A stretch of 64,000 nt of DNA from Ridgeia piscesae (GCA_025642075.2 JAODUO010000647.1:70001-134000); one strand, 5' to 3'; numbered from the stretch's first letter, positions 1-14,357 are shown. Made by a program: numbers and translations. The notes: generated from the letters alone by a model not told the origin.

Positions 1-1690
1 TTAATGTTTTTTTATTTATGCCAGGCTACAAATAGAGACCATGCCGTAGGCGTGACAGATAAGAACTTGACGAGCTCATTCAAGTGTGCATTTTCCAATG
101 TAAAAGCAACCCGCCTGCGCTGCATAATTCCGACGGCGAATAACAGAAATACCTGTAGTGTTTTAAACAGTCAATTGGGGATGGCGCAAATATAACTGAT
201 AATGCCTCCCACCGATATAATAAATATTCTCTTTTGCTACATGCCCAAACCACTGGTGCTCGTCTGGTGGTTATGCCGTGTGCGATACGTGTGATCATTT
301 ACCCTTAGTAAATGTCACATCCACGTCAGTGTTTAGTTATTTAACTTATTTGGTTTAGTATCTTATATGCATCTTAACAAATATGTACGACTTGGGAATT
401 AGCGAATGAAAAACATGGCGCCGCGACGACTGTGAAATACCACCGAGATGATTTCAGCTGAATATTGAATTTGTTTACGAGGCTTATGCATCGGCGGTAA
501 ACCCATTAAATTAATTAGTCAGGCATATCGTCTAATTGTGTTGACCTTTTCTTAGAATCCTGGATTTTTTCTTTTTGAGCACACTATCCAATTCTGAAAG
601 CATATTCTTGATACATCGCCAAGGCGATATTATGTAAATTTACGATATTCTGATGCAAATAATATAATAGTTTTTTATTAAGACAATATTTATTATTGTG
701 TTGTAGGTTGATGTAGGATTGTCGGTGACATTTGTGCGTTTGTTTGTAGTATTTGTCTTGTACACGTGGCAGGTTGCAGTGACGTCATTTCGCGTCTGTA
801 GATAGTCGATTCAGTCGCCTACACTAATCTGTATTGCTGTAGCGCTTACATTGTTCCTGGGAGTTAAATAATATCCGGGTGACGTTTCTGCATATGCGTG
901 AGTCAGTTGTCAGCAGTTACTAATAAGTATGTTTAGGTTTCCCCATGAATCAGTATCATTTAAAATACATATTCCGATGTATATGTAGGACATTTTTAGC
1001 AAAAGACATACAATTATACACTTTCAGCAGTCTTAAATGTTAGCACGATACAAGCAGGTTTTGAGACATGTTTCGATGGTAAACACAGATCACGTGACTT
1101 CAGTGCACTGCTATCCGTGACGATGGTGTAAACAAACGTCATATTTCAATTTACCAGGAGGAATTTTAAGCAACTTTTCACACTAATCACTACAGGAGAG
1201 TTACATTACAGCCAATGGTATTTATGCGATAAACGTTTTGCAGCAGGTTGATGATTTTACATTTATCGCGCACGACCGCTGGCGTTACCCTGATATTATT
1301 TAACGCCCGGATAAATATAAGCAGGATACGGCGCCGCGCACACTCAGATTACCAGCTAATTTTTCATGTTGCCAATTTGTCAAATGACTTGGCCGAATAT
1401 ATCCATTCATTTAATAATAGACATATTTCCATTTCTGATGTTGTTGTCGTGTCTGCAATCGCTGCCATTCAACCTGCTTGTAATTATCGTTTTTGCTGCC
1501 GTGCCTGGATTGCTGGCTTTGATTTCATTGTCATAGATTTGCAGCATTAATAATTCTAGGTGATTAACGCGGAAGGCAGTTATGACGGCCATTGGCACTT
1601 TTTTGATTAGCCAGACGTCTGTTTCGTATTTGCAAAATATTTTATATGTAACGGATATGTGATAAATTTAGATTTTTCATCGTCTTTCGG
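1..1690. other. No gene seen; unique AT-rich DNA
   Basis: Only short incidental open frames. A TGACGTCA palindrome lies at 780-787. Nothing else identifiable. Confidence 0.6.
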
Positions 1691-1824
1691 CGCGCGCGCT
1701 CTCACACACATGCACGCAGACACGCGTATACATTGTGACATGCTCGCATCCACACAAACACGCCCGAATGCGCAGGCACACAGTGGCACACACTCACACA
1801 CATGCACGCGCGCACGCGCGCGAG

Positions 1825-1870
<46 letters not shown>
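1691..1870. repeat. Compound (CG/CA)n tract
   Basis: Alternating purine-pyrimidine DNA: GCGCGC and CACACA mixtures, CGCGCGAGCGCGCGCG near 1810-1832, then an uninterrupted CA run to 1870. Open frames on both strands here are products of the repeat. Sequence of this kind can adopt Z-DNA. Confidence 0.9.
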
Positions 1871-1872
<2 letters not shown>

Positions 1873-4800
1873 GGCTAATGAAACAGCCACCCCCAGAAAG
1901 AGCGCTTCAAGGACTCGAGTGTCGCTTTCGTTGTTCGATGCTCGGCCTTCCAACACTACGTTGACTCATGATTGTTCGTGCGCTCGCGCCTCCTGCGATG
2001 ACGTTACGTAAGCGCGTGTTCCGTAATCAGCCTCGCGCTGCCTGCCCGCCTGTACGAGTGGCAGGCGGTATGTCACGGTGATACGGTGTAGCCTCGCGGG
2101 GTCATGCATTACGTTCCCCGTGGCTCAGGAACTGCAGCGTTCGCGTCTCTGCGGGCCTTCGATGCGTGCCTGTTTGCACACACGCTCTGACACGCGGAAA
2201 ATATGATATTACAAAATTGATAGTGCATCGTGCGATTTTATTGACAATGCTGTCTTTGATGTGTATCTGAGAATATATCAGTTTGCACGCACGTAGTGAC
2301 TTTTGCGTTAGCACGGACATCACTTGATATGTGGGACTTCTTAAAAAGTGAAGGGTTCTTAAAATAAATCAGCCTATATCAACGCACTTTTGTGACATTG
2401 TTCTGTATACAGTGTAGTGTGTATATAAAAAAATGTATAGGGAACATAAATGCGCTTTATTGATAATGTGCACAGAGTTGATACAAACTATTTATTCAGT
2501 GAGAGGTTGTGCATTTTATTTTTGAATTTATGGTTTTGAAATGTGCCTTTTGATAATTGTAGAGTTTGCATTTTCAAAAGGATTATTGTAATAGTAGTTA
2601 ATAATCGATGCCACAAGTGTCACAACACAGGTGAAGGAAATGTGTATATTCACTTCTTTTGTTGTGTTTTACACTTTCGACTATTTATATAAGCAGGTTT
2701 TCTGTTTTATCTTGACATGGCAGCTGGAATAAACAAATCAACTGGAAGTGAATTACTTGAAGATATAGTTAAAATCAAACAAAATGATTAATCAGTGGAT
2801 TCAGAGCTACGGCCGTATAGAATACTTGACGGTACGGTATCCGGGGCTTGCATGGAGTGGCACTCAAGTTGGTCAAGTGAGTCTTTCCTAACAGACTGTG
2901 ACGGACACACCCCGTGCCAATAGAATAAGTCCTTTATGCGTGCGTTATGACACCCAAAGTTGTCAGGCAATTTGTTTACTGGTGCTGTGGTAGTTTGTTT
3001 GCCGACGGTTTTCGTCAACGATATCGATGCCAGGAACGAAAAAGCTGCAACATTGTGTTACAAGTAAATCACACTTTGTTTATCTACATATCACAGAAAA
3101 CAAACACGTCCACTAAATTTAATTCGGTCACAACTCGAAAACTGTTTGAACAAGAACACTCAAATTTTGGCTTATCAATGGATTTCATCAAATTGGTAAA
3201 TTAAAAAAGAGATTAGTGCCTCATATTTTAGGAATTTGCGATCACATGTAATTACCGTAAAATATAACGTTCTTTCGTGACTTTCCCGGTGTAATCTATC
3301 ATCCGTGCAGCATCCTCTCTGCACTCTTGTACTCCGAGTGCGCGCGTGTCAGCGCAATAGTTATTGTCATCTGTATGTATTTATTGATACCGTCTCTGCG
3401 CTGTTCTGATGGCCCAAACACTCCGGGCCACCTGCGTCACTACAACTTCGGTACGTCCGGCGTGCGTCAAACTGCCGGACCGAACCGGACCTTACGTGCG
3501 CTACGGCCGAGGTCTATCTACTGCGGGTCGGCGTGGCCGCGTGCCCAACGAACCACGCGCCGAGAGCGCGGTTGGAGCACTCCGGCACGAGCACGAAACC
3601 TGCGTCACGCTGATGGTTTGTTTGATGGTCATGTCGTGCCGCGAGTGCGCGTCGCCGCTGATTAGTCGTGTTGATTAGCGGGAAGTGCCGTTATGACCGT
3701 TGTTTTGCCAACGATGCCAATGGGCAGTCGGGTGGCTGTATATTCAGTAGAAATACAGTGCTTGTATTGTTTCGATAAGGGAATGCACGTCAATTTTCAT
3801 ATTTTAATGAACGGAACTATCTACGAACGTGGCAGCCGGTCAAAGTAGCAACGTCCTTAAATGGATATAAGCACTTTTATGAAAATTATGATTACCTATA
3901 CTTTAAATGGCTGCTGTGATACGCAGGTATTTTTTGTAATGAGAAGCTGGGTTTTTTCGTGTTAGTATTGCTAGTCCACCTGAACATGTATATTTGTGGA
4001 ACAATCGTTTTATTAAGAACTGCGATTGCAATAAAAGTTGCACACCCAGATACGTAAAAATCATGTGTCAATGTGGATCGGTCGCATAAGTACTGTACTT
4101 ATAACAACATATATAGAGCTTGACCACGAAACACTGAAATGACTAATCCTCCAGTGATTAAGTGTAGTGACAGAGAGGATGTATGTTATTACTTATTGTC
4201 TTACAGGCATTATGTGATTATCTCAGTTCCTCGCCTTTCCGTTAGTTTTGAAATACGTTGGCGCGAGAGGCCTTTGCAATTTTCATCTGCGATACTCACT
4301 CCGTACGATAAAGCTCGATGCTTTCACCCCGCCGAAAACCGCTCTCTTTTTAGTTAGTTGCTTTTGTATCGGCGGTGTGCTGTGTTGAAGTTTACGACCC
4401 TGTGAGGCCGTTTCACGGCTCAATGGACCGCCCATTCGACTAGATGTGACCGGGTAGCGAGGAACAGTTGGGTCGAGCGATCGTTGCGACAGAACGTCGT
4501 CGGCGACTCGAAGCGCTCCTGCTGCAAAAAGTTGGGTTTAGTTTAGCGAGGCGTGATGACGAAGGATGGCATTGTTTTCGTCTGACGGACGTGACGACAC
4601 GTCATGGTGGTAAATGGGCAAGCCACGTGTGGGTGTGGGCACGTACCGCAATTCGCGTTCCGTTTCGATGGTTACTTACACGTCCGTCTCTTTACATTGG
4701 GCTGCTTCTGTCACGGCAACAGAATACGTAGCCAAAAAACCGTCCTGTCTTTGAAATCGGCGATTCTACTGGATACAAGTGAATGTGCTTAAAGAATACG

Positions 4801-6568
4801 TTGTCAGGTTAACGCGAATCACGCGGTAATGCATTATTGTTCAGCAGAAAAAAGTTGCTAAAGAACGTATTTTGCTCTGTTGGTATTGGCTCTTCATCAG
4901 TCAGACAGAAGTATATGGCTAAGGTGGTTTGTCCTGTAGGTCCTGATGGTATATAGTGCTATTGGTCCATCAGCCAGAAGTAGGACCACAACTCGATTAC
5001 AAGCGCAAAGGCAGAGCTAAGAGCCAGGGATGAAAAACAAATTAATGGTCACCCTTATGTCTATATGTCTATGCGGACGAACATAAACGCCAAATTACAG
5101 CATTGCCAACGACGTATCACATATTAGCTAGATTTACAGCAGACCTGTATCTGACCGTGTGACACGAATATATGCAACATATGTACTAATATTGTTTCCA
5201 TCGACGGTGTTTAGAGTCGCCGGTCATTTTCACTTTCAAGGTATCATGTTCAGTGCATGCGTCTTGTCAGCCGGCATTGTCGCAGATTCCAGCGATATGC
5301 TGACTAGGGTTGATGTGTCAGCGTCAGCGATGCTGTCGACAGAGCGTAAAACAGCAACATTTGCAATGCCATTCGTTTACCAGGCGGATGATAGAGGTGA
5401 CTGATGTCGTGTCGTGCGGAGTGTAACATTTGTGATTTGCTGCAATGATGTATAGGCGCGTCGTCGGTGACTCAGCGATGGGCAGATTTTTGCAGTATTA
5501 TGAAGAAGTGTACAAGGAAAGATGCCACCTCCTGCGAGCCGTGTCGTTTTCGTGAAGCATCGGGGGTAATTCGCGCCCATGTGCTCTCTTCGTGTCTCCG
5601 TGCATTGCGTTCACGTGACGGGCAGACTTAGATTTCTGGCAGTAAAATGCCGATTGAACCGTCAGTATAGAGTTGATTTTGTTGAGTTTTGATTCAGTGT
5701 CCACGCTGGTCGATTCTGCCAAGTAGACTAGTGTATAGTATTGGAGATACAGTCCTTCGATGGAGGTGTCTGCGACAAACACAGCGCAGGCTGCATTAAT
5801 TTGCTCAAAGCGCGTCACTCTTACTTTCTAGCTGTTCGACCAAACAGTTCATCACCATCGTAACTTCTATAGGAAATATTCAGTGACGCTGCAATTAATC
5901 GCAATATACTGTTCGTACTCAAATATACCACACTGTGATTGAAATTCATTACCAATCTCATTTCTAATATATATTTCATCTTTATATCAATATATAGAAC
6001 CGTCTGCATGTAGCACTGCGTGGGTATTTTTGCATTACCATGTCTGACATAAGCAAATATAATTAGTAATCCGTAATGTAACAATATGAAGTAGGTATTT
6101 TGGTATATTCGATACGTACGTCACTTTGATGGCGTCATAGAACGAACTCTTCGCGAGCACTCCGATTGTCAGGCTACGTAAGAATAACATACGCTAGAGG
6201 CGCTTCATCTGAAGCGCATAAAGAAACCACTCCACGCAAACGTCAAGTATTGTGTGTCATGGGTGACCGATCTGCCAGTTGTAGCTCCGATAAACGTCGC
6301 GATCTCCGTCGCAGTGACGTCTACAAACGTGACAGAATCGTAACGTGGCTGCCGTCGTCCAATGGTAACGTGGCTGGCGTCATCGACGGACTCGACACTA
6401 ACCACACCGCCGGGGCCGTCGACACTTCTCACGCAAGGGACCGAACCCAATCTATCACGGCGATGTTTGTTTCTGTCAACCGCGCTGTGTTCGCGGAATC
6501 GCAGCAATTCATTTATCGCAATCAAGTCCACCGTCCACCCACACTTTTTCAGAGGGGAATCTCTCCGG
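1871..6568. other. No firm gene; mixed AT-rich and CpG-rich DNA
   Basis: GC-rich patches at 3400-3680, 4260-4720 and 6240-6540 give incidental frames without splice borders or family resemblance. The rest is AT-rich and featureless to me. Confidence 0.55.
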
Positions 6569-6599
6569 ATCGTATCGTATCGTATCGTATCGTATCGTA
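6569..6599. repeat. (ATCGT)n microsatellite
   Basis: About six ATCGT units at the edge of a CpG-rich patch. Confidence 0.9.
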
Positions 6600-6903
6600 A
6601 AACGTCGTGTCGAGTGTGGTCGGGTCGTGAGTCGTGTCCGGGGACAACACCATGCCGTGATAACGGGGAACGACGCACGACCCTCGCGGGACGCCTTGGG
6701 AAGGCACGCATGTGACTTCGTTAGCATACTCCCAAAGATGCGTAAACATACGCTTTCTGCAAGCTGAAAACGAGATTGTTTAATTAAAATAACTGCCGAA
6801 GCAAGCCTGGTGCTTGTGTGAGCGACCGGACGATGTGAGACGGATAATTCCGCAATTTTCACGTATAAACTGCCAACTTCAAAGCACTTATTATAAGTAA
6901 TGG

Positions 6904-6905
<2 letters not shown>

Positions 6906-6982
<77 letters not shown>
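6906..6982. repeat. (TA)n array
   Basis: Pure TA dinucleotides, about 38 units. Confidence 0.95.
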
Positions 6983-6984
<2 letters not shown>

Positions 6985-7114
6985 ACTACTGTTATCTTTC
7001 ATTTTATTGAGTAATTACCTAATAATTTCCTATAATAAACTCAAGCCTACGGGGACTCAGACGGTTGTACTGTATATTTTGGTATGCCGGTAAACAAGCC
7101 AATGAAAAACGCCG

Positions 7115-7345
7115 TGTATACACGCCAGTAACGGACGGCGTCCGTTTTCGTTATTGCAACAGACGTTTTGACGCCATACCTGTGAGCGAACCCGATGTCA
7201 CGCACTGAGCGCGTGCAGTCACGAAGATGTCCGGCATATGGGCGTGCGTCAGTAACGGACGACAACCGTTTTCGATATCGCAACTGACGTTTTCACTACG
7301 TGCACCTACAAAACGTTCGCAGTGACACGCACTGCGCGCGTGCTA
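7115..7345 (+). repeat. Diverged tandem duplication, about 124-bp period
   Basis: CAGTAACGGACG occurs at 7126 and 7250. Each copy is followed by CCGTTTTCG, then CAACWGACGTTTT, then a CACGCACTG...GCGCGTGC segment. The copies have several substitutions and small gaps. GC-rich, without a convincing reading frame. Confidence 0.75.
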
Positions 7346-8069
7346 TCCGCAAAGGTTGGCGGAAAGGGAGGATATCATTCATGCAAAAACGGCCGCGAAG
7401 TGCAGATAGGTGTACGCGTTCCATCACGAAAGTTATGTAACAAACGGCGAGGCATGGATTTGAGAGAACCACATGTGGTAAACACGTAGCGATATACGCT
7501 GTCGGTATAACGAATATTATTGAGATAATTATTACAACGTGCAATGCAAGTGGTATTACTTTTGAGCAAATGTTGCACCCAAGCTGCAAATGATATGCGG
7601 CGAAGACAGTGTAATTTAACAAAGGTGGTTAAGCGATGATGAGACGAAATTGTGGTTGAGCGCATGCGCGCAATAAAGGTTTTAAACGTCACGATTGCAT
7701 TGTTTCACGTATCACGATTTGTTTACTTTAGACGTCACGATTGTCCAATTTTAAGTCATGATAGTTGGGCTGTTTAGATATCCACAGTGCGTTGTGGTCG
7801 CATTCGCATAGTTTTGGTGACACACCTGTAGGCAAATGTCAGATTAGCTGTAGCGCTTCAGGGCATTCGTGAAATAGTTCAGTTAACCAGTTCATGTGGA
7901 ACGTTGTGAGTTCTTAAAACGCCGCAAATAGTCATCACGTGATATAGTATTTACTACAATGGTATAGTAATATTATGTTTCGTTATTTGATCCCGTCGTA
8001 CGCAGTTAGATTCAGTCTTTTGGTTGATGACTCGATGTGATCAATTTGTAGGTCCTATGTAATTGTAGC

Positions 8070-8072
<3 letters not shown>

Positions 8073-8134
<62 letters not shown>

Positions 8135-8135
8135 T
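8073..8135. repeat. (TA)n array
   Basis: It lies immediately left of the 8144-8500 foldback. Confidence 0.95.
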
Positions 8136-8143
8136 AAAAATAG

Positions 8144-8297
8144 TCCAATTAATATATTTACCAGTTTTCATAGCGACTGGACCATAATACATTCAACAAA
8201 TTATTTGAAACTGATTCCACGTTGAAGTTGTTAGGCTATATATATTTTACGAATATTATAAGGCTGGCAATTAAACCCCAATAGTCAGGAAATGTGA

Positions 8298-8347
<50 letters not shown>

Positions 8348-8500
8348 TCACATTCCTGACTATTGGGGTTTAATTGCCAGCCTTATAATATTCGTAAAAT
8401 ATATATAGCCTAACAACTTCAACGTGGAATCAGTTTCAAATAATTTGTTGAATGTATTATGGTCCAGTCGCTATGAAAACTGGTAAATATATTAATTGGA
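8144..8500. repeat. 357-bp near-perfect foldback with (TA)n loop
   Basis: The left arm 8144-8300 and right arm 8346-8500 are almost exact reverse complements; I see one single-base length difference (GGAAATG against GGAATG). They are separated by a TA tract of about 45 nt. The arms contain no reading frame and no obvious target-site duplication. It could be a foldback/MITE element, a recent inverted duplication, or a template-switch artefact. Confidence 0.9.
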
Positions 8501-9472
8501 ATCCAACTTCGGACAATATAGAAACAATACAGGAAACATTAATTTCTCACGGAACCGCCATGCAGTAAAACGGACTGAAAGTTGACTTTCTGTTGTCAAT
8601 ACGTTAAGGCGAAACTGTTGACTGTATTACAGATGACTCAGTTTTGCCATTGAAGACAGCTGTTTTGTGAGAGTGTGACGAACATGTCAAGGTTACGAAG
8701 CAATTCGGTTGCATTGTTCAGCATGAATTTATGTCTCAGTTATGATAGCGTAAGTTGTATCGAACTAGGAACGTATGCCATTCGTGACAGTAACACCCGT
8801 ACTAAAACAGCTGAATCGCACAAACGACGATTACACAACTCGTGATTCAGATTTATTTACACTACACACGAGAAACGCTGCGCGCATTTAGCAATTTTGT
8901 TCAACACCTGTGACGGGCTTCCGGTTGCCAACGACCCGCATTTGCAACACAAATTTACAGCGGTTATATTGCAGACGGTCGGCCGCATAATTTACTTATT
9001 TCGAAGTTTTGTGACATTACCGGGGGAATAAATAAAATAAATGCGTCCGAGTCGACCGAGCGACGTGTAGATCGACAGACGGGTCGTGTATTTGTCCTAA
9101 TGAGTTTGACGTCTGGCGTTTATTGTCGACGACGGTGCCAACGCGGCAAGGTGAATTGATCGATCAGCGATATTCGACTTTGTGTGGCCCGTACCGGCTG
9201 GTCCCAGGGCTGGTCCAGTCCCAGCCGGTCGGTGGAATGTGTACTGTCCACGCGGGCTGATGATGTTGTCCAGTCCATGGCGTGTGACGTACATATATAG
9301 CCGGACCCAATCGATGGCGTGTTCTGTCCCCGCTGTCTCAATGAGTGTTGAAAAATCGAAGTCTATAGACGTGTTCAATAATTGCGTTTGTGATATTTTT
9401 TTATATTTTTGTAGATGTTCGCAAAGCAAATTGCAGTATGTTATTAGTAAAGACGCCATGGTAAATACAATA
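8501..9472. other. No gene seen
   Basis: Unique sequence with a GC-rich patch at 9110-9340. Incidental frames only. Confidence 0.55.
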
Positions 9473-10045
<573 letters not shown>

Positions 10046-10104
<59 letters not shown>

Positions 10105-10125
10105 TTTATATACATATATATATAC

Positions 10126-10160
<35 letters not shown>
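10046..10160. repeat. (TA)n array with T-run
   Basis: TA units to 10096, a run of about ten T, then interrupted TA/TAC units. Confidence 0.9.
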
Positions 10161-10164
<4 letters not shown>

Positions 10165-12045
10165 TATTAGGCATAACACAATTTTTTTGCTGAGACACGA
10201 TGTGTCGTCTGATATATGTGCGTGTTTTCAAAGTATAAACTATATTAAATATATGTTCGGATATTATTGCTGTGACCCATTTTCGTGCTTTTTGGCGATT
10301 CGAGAAATGTCGATATGTTATGACCTTGCGACTTGCACAGGCAGAGAAGTTAAATAGTTAGCGACACGACAGCTGCCACAGCGTTCATTTGTTCGAATCG
10401 ATCAGCAGTGTAAATAACATAAAGACTCAGACTGATTCACGAGGACGGCAGCTAGGAATGCCTTACTGTTGAATACATACACATAAATATGCTATAATTA
10501 TACATGTGACACAGTCAGACCATGCTTACTGTAATTGATGCGTAGGCCGTTTACATGCAGTTATATCCATGGACATGATTATACGATACGCTTACATCTA
10601 AGAATTGTAAAGTCCCCGAGTGTCTATTGTCATGTCACGTAAGCGTATCGGAAAAATTTAAGTTGAAATTTTATATCAAATTATTATTTATTATTAAATG
10701 CACGTTCGCGTGCAGATGTGATATGATTCACACCTGCTTCCTTTATGCCACTCCGCGAAACGTACCATAAAAGTTTTGTAAAATTAATAAAAACATACGA
10801 ACAACTAAACAATTCATAAAAAGAATACACCATTAAAAGCTTTGTTAAAACAAGCTATGGCTAAAAGAAGTAAACACAAACTGTTATTGTACTAAAATAA
10901 AACAAAATGTAAGCTAAATAATTTAAATGGTTCTTTCCTCGGATTCCTATAATACTCATGAATGTCAGCAGGTCCCGCCCCAGATATGCCCACGTATACG
11001 TATCAAACAATTTCGCTAATTGATATGTGCCGCCTAACGATGTTTCGATTCCTGGAAATGAGTAATTATTCATCCGCAGCATTCCTAGACTAGGATTCGC
11101 TTGTCACGATGCCGCGAATGATGAACTGCCCGTCAATCGATGAGTCGAGCCTTTTAAACCTGCGAACAACCACCTGGAACCGCGGGCTGACTCGAGTAGG
11201 GCCGGCGGAGGAACACGGCGCGCAGTGTTCACCGAAGAAACCGATCTCTTCCGCCACGTCGCCTTCACGCCCGGACGACATGCCAAGCGCGAGCGAACGT
11301 GGCGGCTGCACCGGTTTACGGACGGACGGCGTTCGACTGCGTGGTTCCGTTCCAGCGCAAAGAACGCTGCGTTGAAGCCTGCGTATCGGATGCCGCCGTT
11401 GAATAGGTCCGCAGGTGGAGATAACGCACAGAAATGGGCATGCTCGTTTTGTGAGCCATTCAACGCCGGTATCCGATTCGTGGCGTAGAGCTGACAGGAA
11501 GTATGTTTTAAAGTTGTCGTTGTGTCGGAAAAAACAGAAAGCGGTTGCTGCGTCTGCGCTTTTTGTCGCGGTCGACACCCGAGTAATTATTGCTTCTTGG
11601 AATTACCGTCCAGAGACAAACTTTTTAAAACAGAATGCGTAAAACATAAAATACCGTCGTATAGATTTAGTGTTTTCTTTTACAGAGGAATATTTCTAAC
11701 TTGATATTAAGTTTGAGTAGCCGATTCTATGTGGGCTCTATGTGGGCAGTCGACACGCTGACGGTATCCACAGTACCACACCCGCGAGCCAACTGGTAAT
11801 TATACCGGACTCAGAAATATGTTCCTTACTCCGGCTTGCGATAATGGCAGTACCGCGGAGATATATTTAAAAAAAACTTTACAAGTACTACTACCATGTC
11901 ATCGCTCGCGAAACTCCGAAAGAACTATGCTCTGTGCGACGGCATGTCAGAGCTTGAACTGTAAAACCACTTTACCTAGCATGGCGTGACGCGGATTACC
12001 GTTCATCACCGTGATAAATGGACCCCGTTGTAGATGGACCGGATC

Positions 12046-12047
<2 letters not shown>
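10161..12047. other. No gene seen
   Basis: AT-rich to 11100, then a CpG-rich patch 11105-11480 with overlapping frames on both strands and no clear splice borders. Confidence 0.55.
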
Positions 12048-12099
<52 letters not shown>

Positions 12100-12229
12100 T
12101 AGATGATGTATGATGAGTATGCATGCATGCATGCATGCATGCATGCATGCATGCACATACATACATACATACATACATACATACATACATACATACATAC
12201 ATACATACATACATACATACATACATACA

Positions 12230-12259
<30 letters not shown>
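12048..12259. repeat. (TATG)n, (GCAT)n and (CATA)n arrays in inverted order
   Basis: TATG units to 12099 and CATA units from 12155 are reverse complements of each other. They flank a palindromic GCAT run (12120-12154), so the whole tract can fold back. Confidence 0.9.
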
Positions 12260-12261
<2 letters not shown>

Positions 12262-12677
12262 AACTACGCAAAAAGTCAAAGCTTTTTGCGTACTTTTTAT
12301 AGAACATACATACACCAATGCACTACTTGTAATTCACACAAAACGCTGAATTTTTTCAAGGCGTCCTATTATCCCATCCCACACCGGTCGGACAGCTGAG
12401 TGTCCCGAAGACCCCGACCGCTCACTCGGTGATCACGTCTCGTCGGCTTGACGCGCCACGGCCGGAAAGCCCGGGACAGTTACGTTATTAATCGGCGCTT
12501 CAGCTGCTCACCTCCGTCATACATCACGTGTCACCCGGCAACCACCGGGGCCGAGTCCCGCTCCGGGTGACCGGCGCCCACTTCTGCTGTGTCATGGTTG
12601 CCGACGTAAATCACGACGAGAATTACTTGTCTTGTCGTTTTGGGGACAGGATACGTGTAAATATTGTTGTTTTTCAG

Positions 12678-12729
12678 TGTTAGTTGGCGGCGACCGATGC
12701 GGCGGGCGCTTTCAGTTCGAGGGGCGCAG
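12678..12729 (+). CDS. Candidate upstream 52-nt coding exon
   Basis: A strong acceptor (TTGTTGTTTTTCAG, ending at 12677) is followed by 52 GC-rich nt and a CAG|GTACTT donor at 12730. The exon at 18230 is entered in phase 0, and this segment can end in phase 0 while staying open as VSWRRPMRRALSVRGAQ. It contains an in-frame ATG at 12697 that could even be the start codon. The following intron would be 5.5 kb. A stretch this short can satisfy these rules by chance, and nothing ties it to a known protein. Confidence 0.3.
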
Positions 12730-12947
12730 GTACTTGTTTGATGTGTCACATTGTGACGTGTTCGATAATGTATCCACTCGCCTAAAAGCACGAGTCAACA
12801 ATAATGTGTGTTTACATAACACGTGATCATTCTCTGGCGCACTTCACTGTTTCAGTTTGGGATTATTGTGTGTAATATTATGTATTATGTGATTTCAAGG
12901 TACAATATTTCAAGGTACAATACAATATTCTCATTTAGAAACATACC

Positions 12948-12952
<5 letters not shown>

Positions 12953-13023
<71 letters not shown>

Positions 13024-13049
13024 GTTTGTATATATGTTTATATATATAA

Positions 13050-13089
<40 letters not shown>
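12953..13089. repeat. (TA)n arrays
   Basis: Two TA runs, 12953-13018 and 13050-13089, separated by TATG-like units. Confidence 0.9.
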
Positions 13090-13094
<5 letters not shown>

Positions 13095-13321
13095 AATAAT
13101 ATTGCGACACAAATAGCATTTATAACTTTAAAATGAAATGTAGTATTACAAATAATATCATACCGGAAACGAGTATTGACAAAGCAGACATCAAATGATC
13201 AAAATTAATGATCGTGAACTGGTCTGTTTACGGAGACGGATGCGGACAATGAGATCGATAAAGGCATTAGTAACGGCATCGTCCACTCACTGGTCACTGG
13301 ATGGTCATCAGTCTAAAATAT

Positions 13322-14058
13322 CATTACTGTCACTTCTCGTACATACCACGTTGACCGATGCCCGTTGTTTCTCTCGGTCGTTGACAATTATTACTGTCAC
13401 TTCTCGTACATCCCACGTTGACCGATGCCCGTTGTTTCTCTCGGTCATTGACAATTATTACTGACACTTCTCGTACATCCCACGTTGACCGATGCCCGTT
13501 GTTTCTCTCGGTCATTGACAATTATTACTGTCACTTCTCGTACATCCCACGTTGACCGATGCCCGTTGTTTCTCTCGGTCGTTGACAATTATTACTGTCA
13601 CTTCTCGTACATCCCACGTTGACCGATGCCCGTTGTTTCTCTCGGTCGTTGACAATTATTACTGTCACTTCTCGTACATCCCACGTTGACCGATGCCCGT
13701 TGTTTCTCTCGGTCGTTGACAATTATTACTGTCACTTCTCGTACATCCCACGTTGACCGATGCCCGTTGTTTCTCTCGGTCGTTGACAATTATTACTGTC
13801 ACTTCTCGTACATCCCACGTTGACCGATGCCCGTTGTTTCTCTCGGTCGTTGACAATTATTACTGTCACTTCTCGTACATCCCACGTTGACCGATGCCCG
13901 TTGTTTCTCTCGGTCATTGACAATTATTACTGTCACTTCTCGTACATCCCACGTTGACCGATGCCCGTTGTTTCTCTCGGTCATTGACAATTGTTACTGT
14001 CACTTCTCGTACATCCCACGTTGACCGATGCCCGTTGTTTCTCTCGTTCATTGACAAT
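13322..14058. repeat. 67-bp minisatellite, 11 copies
   Basis: CCACGTTGACCGATG recurs at 13346, 13413, 13480 and every 67 bp up to 14016. Copies differ by only a few substitutions (GGTCGTTG or GGTCATTG, ACTGTC or ACTGAC, ACATACC in the first). Each unit contains GACCGA and TCGGTC, which could pair as a small stem. 67 is not a multiple of three and the short open frames seen are by-products of the repetition. Confidence 0.95.
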
Positions 14059-14256
14059 CCGATTTTACAATTGACTAATGATAAACATGTTCGATGCTCA
14101 CTACCGGTTGATTGGATAGAAGCCAAAGGTTTGGATCTCCGAGAAATCGACCAACGATGTTAACTGTGGATTTTCTGTTTTCGACGAGCTAACTAAACGA
14201 GGAAAGTTGTGTAGCAGTCATGCATATGTTCTGTTCCTTTCCTGTACCGGTAGCGA

Positions 14257-14261
14257 TATAT

Positions 14262-14352
<91 letters not shown>
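14257..14352. repeat. (TA)n array
   Basis: TA units with two phase breaks. Confidence 0.95.

Positions 14353-14357
<5 letters not shown>

Noticed and set aside
3409..3678. GC-rich open frames near 3.4-3.7 kb
   Set aside because: Two overlapping frames are equally open, with no usable splice borders or family resemblance. Composition explains them.
9180..9260. Similarity of translated strings NVYCPRG (9.2 kb) and NVYYPRG (48.0 kb, minus strand)
   Set aside because: The underlying DNA is only loosely similar and no wider alignment is visible. Chance in GC-rich DNA is likely.
11105..11488. Overlapping frames on both strands at 11.1-11.5 kb
   Set aside because: A CpG-rich patch keeps up to five frames open. 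None stands out by composition or splice sites.
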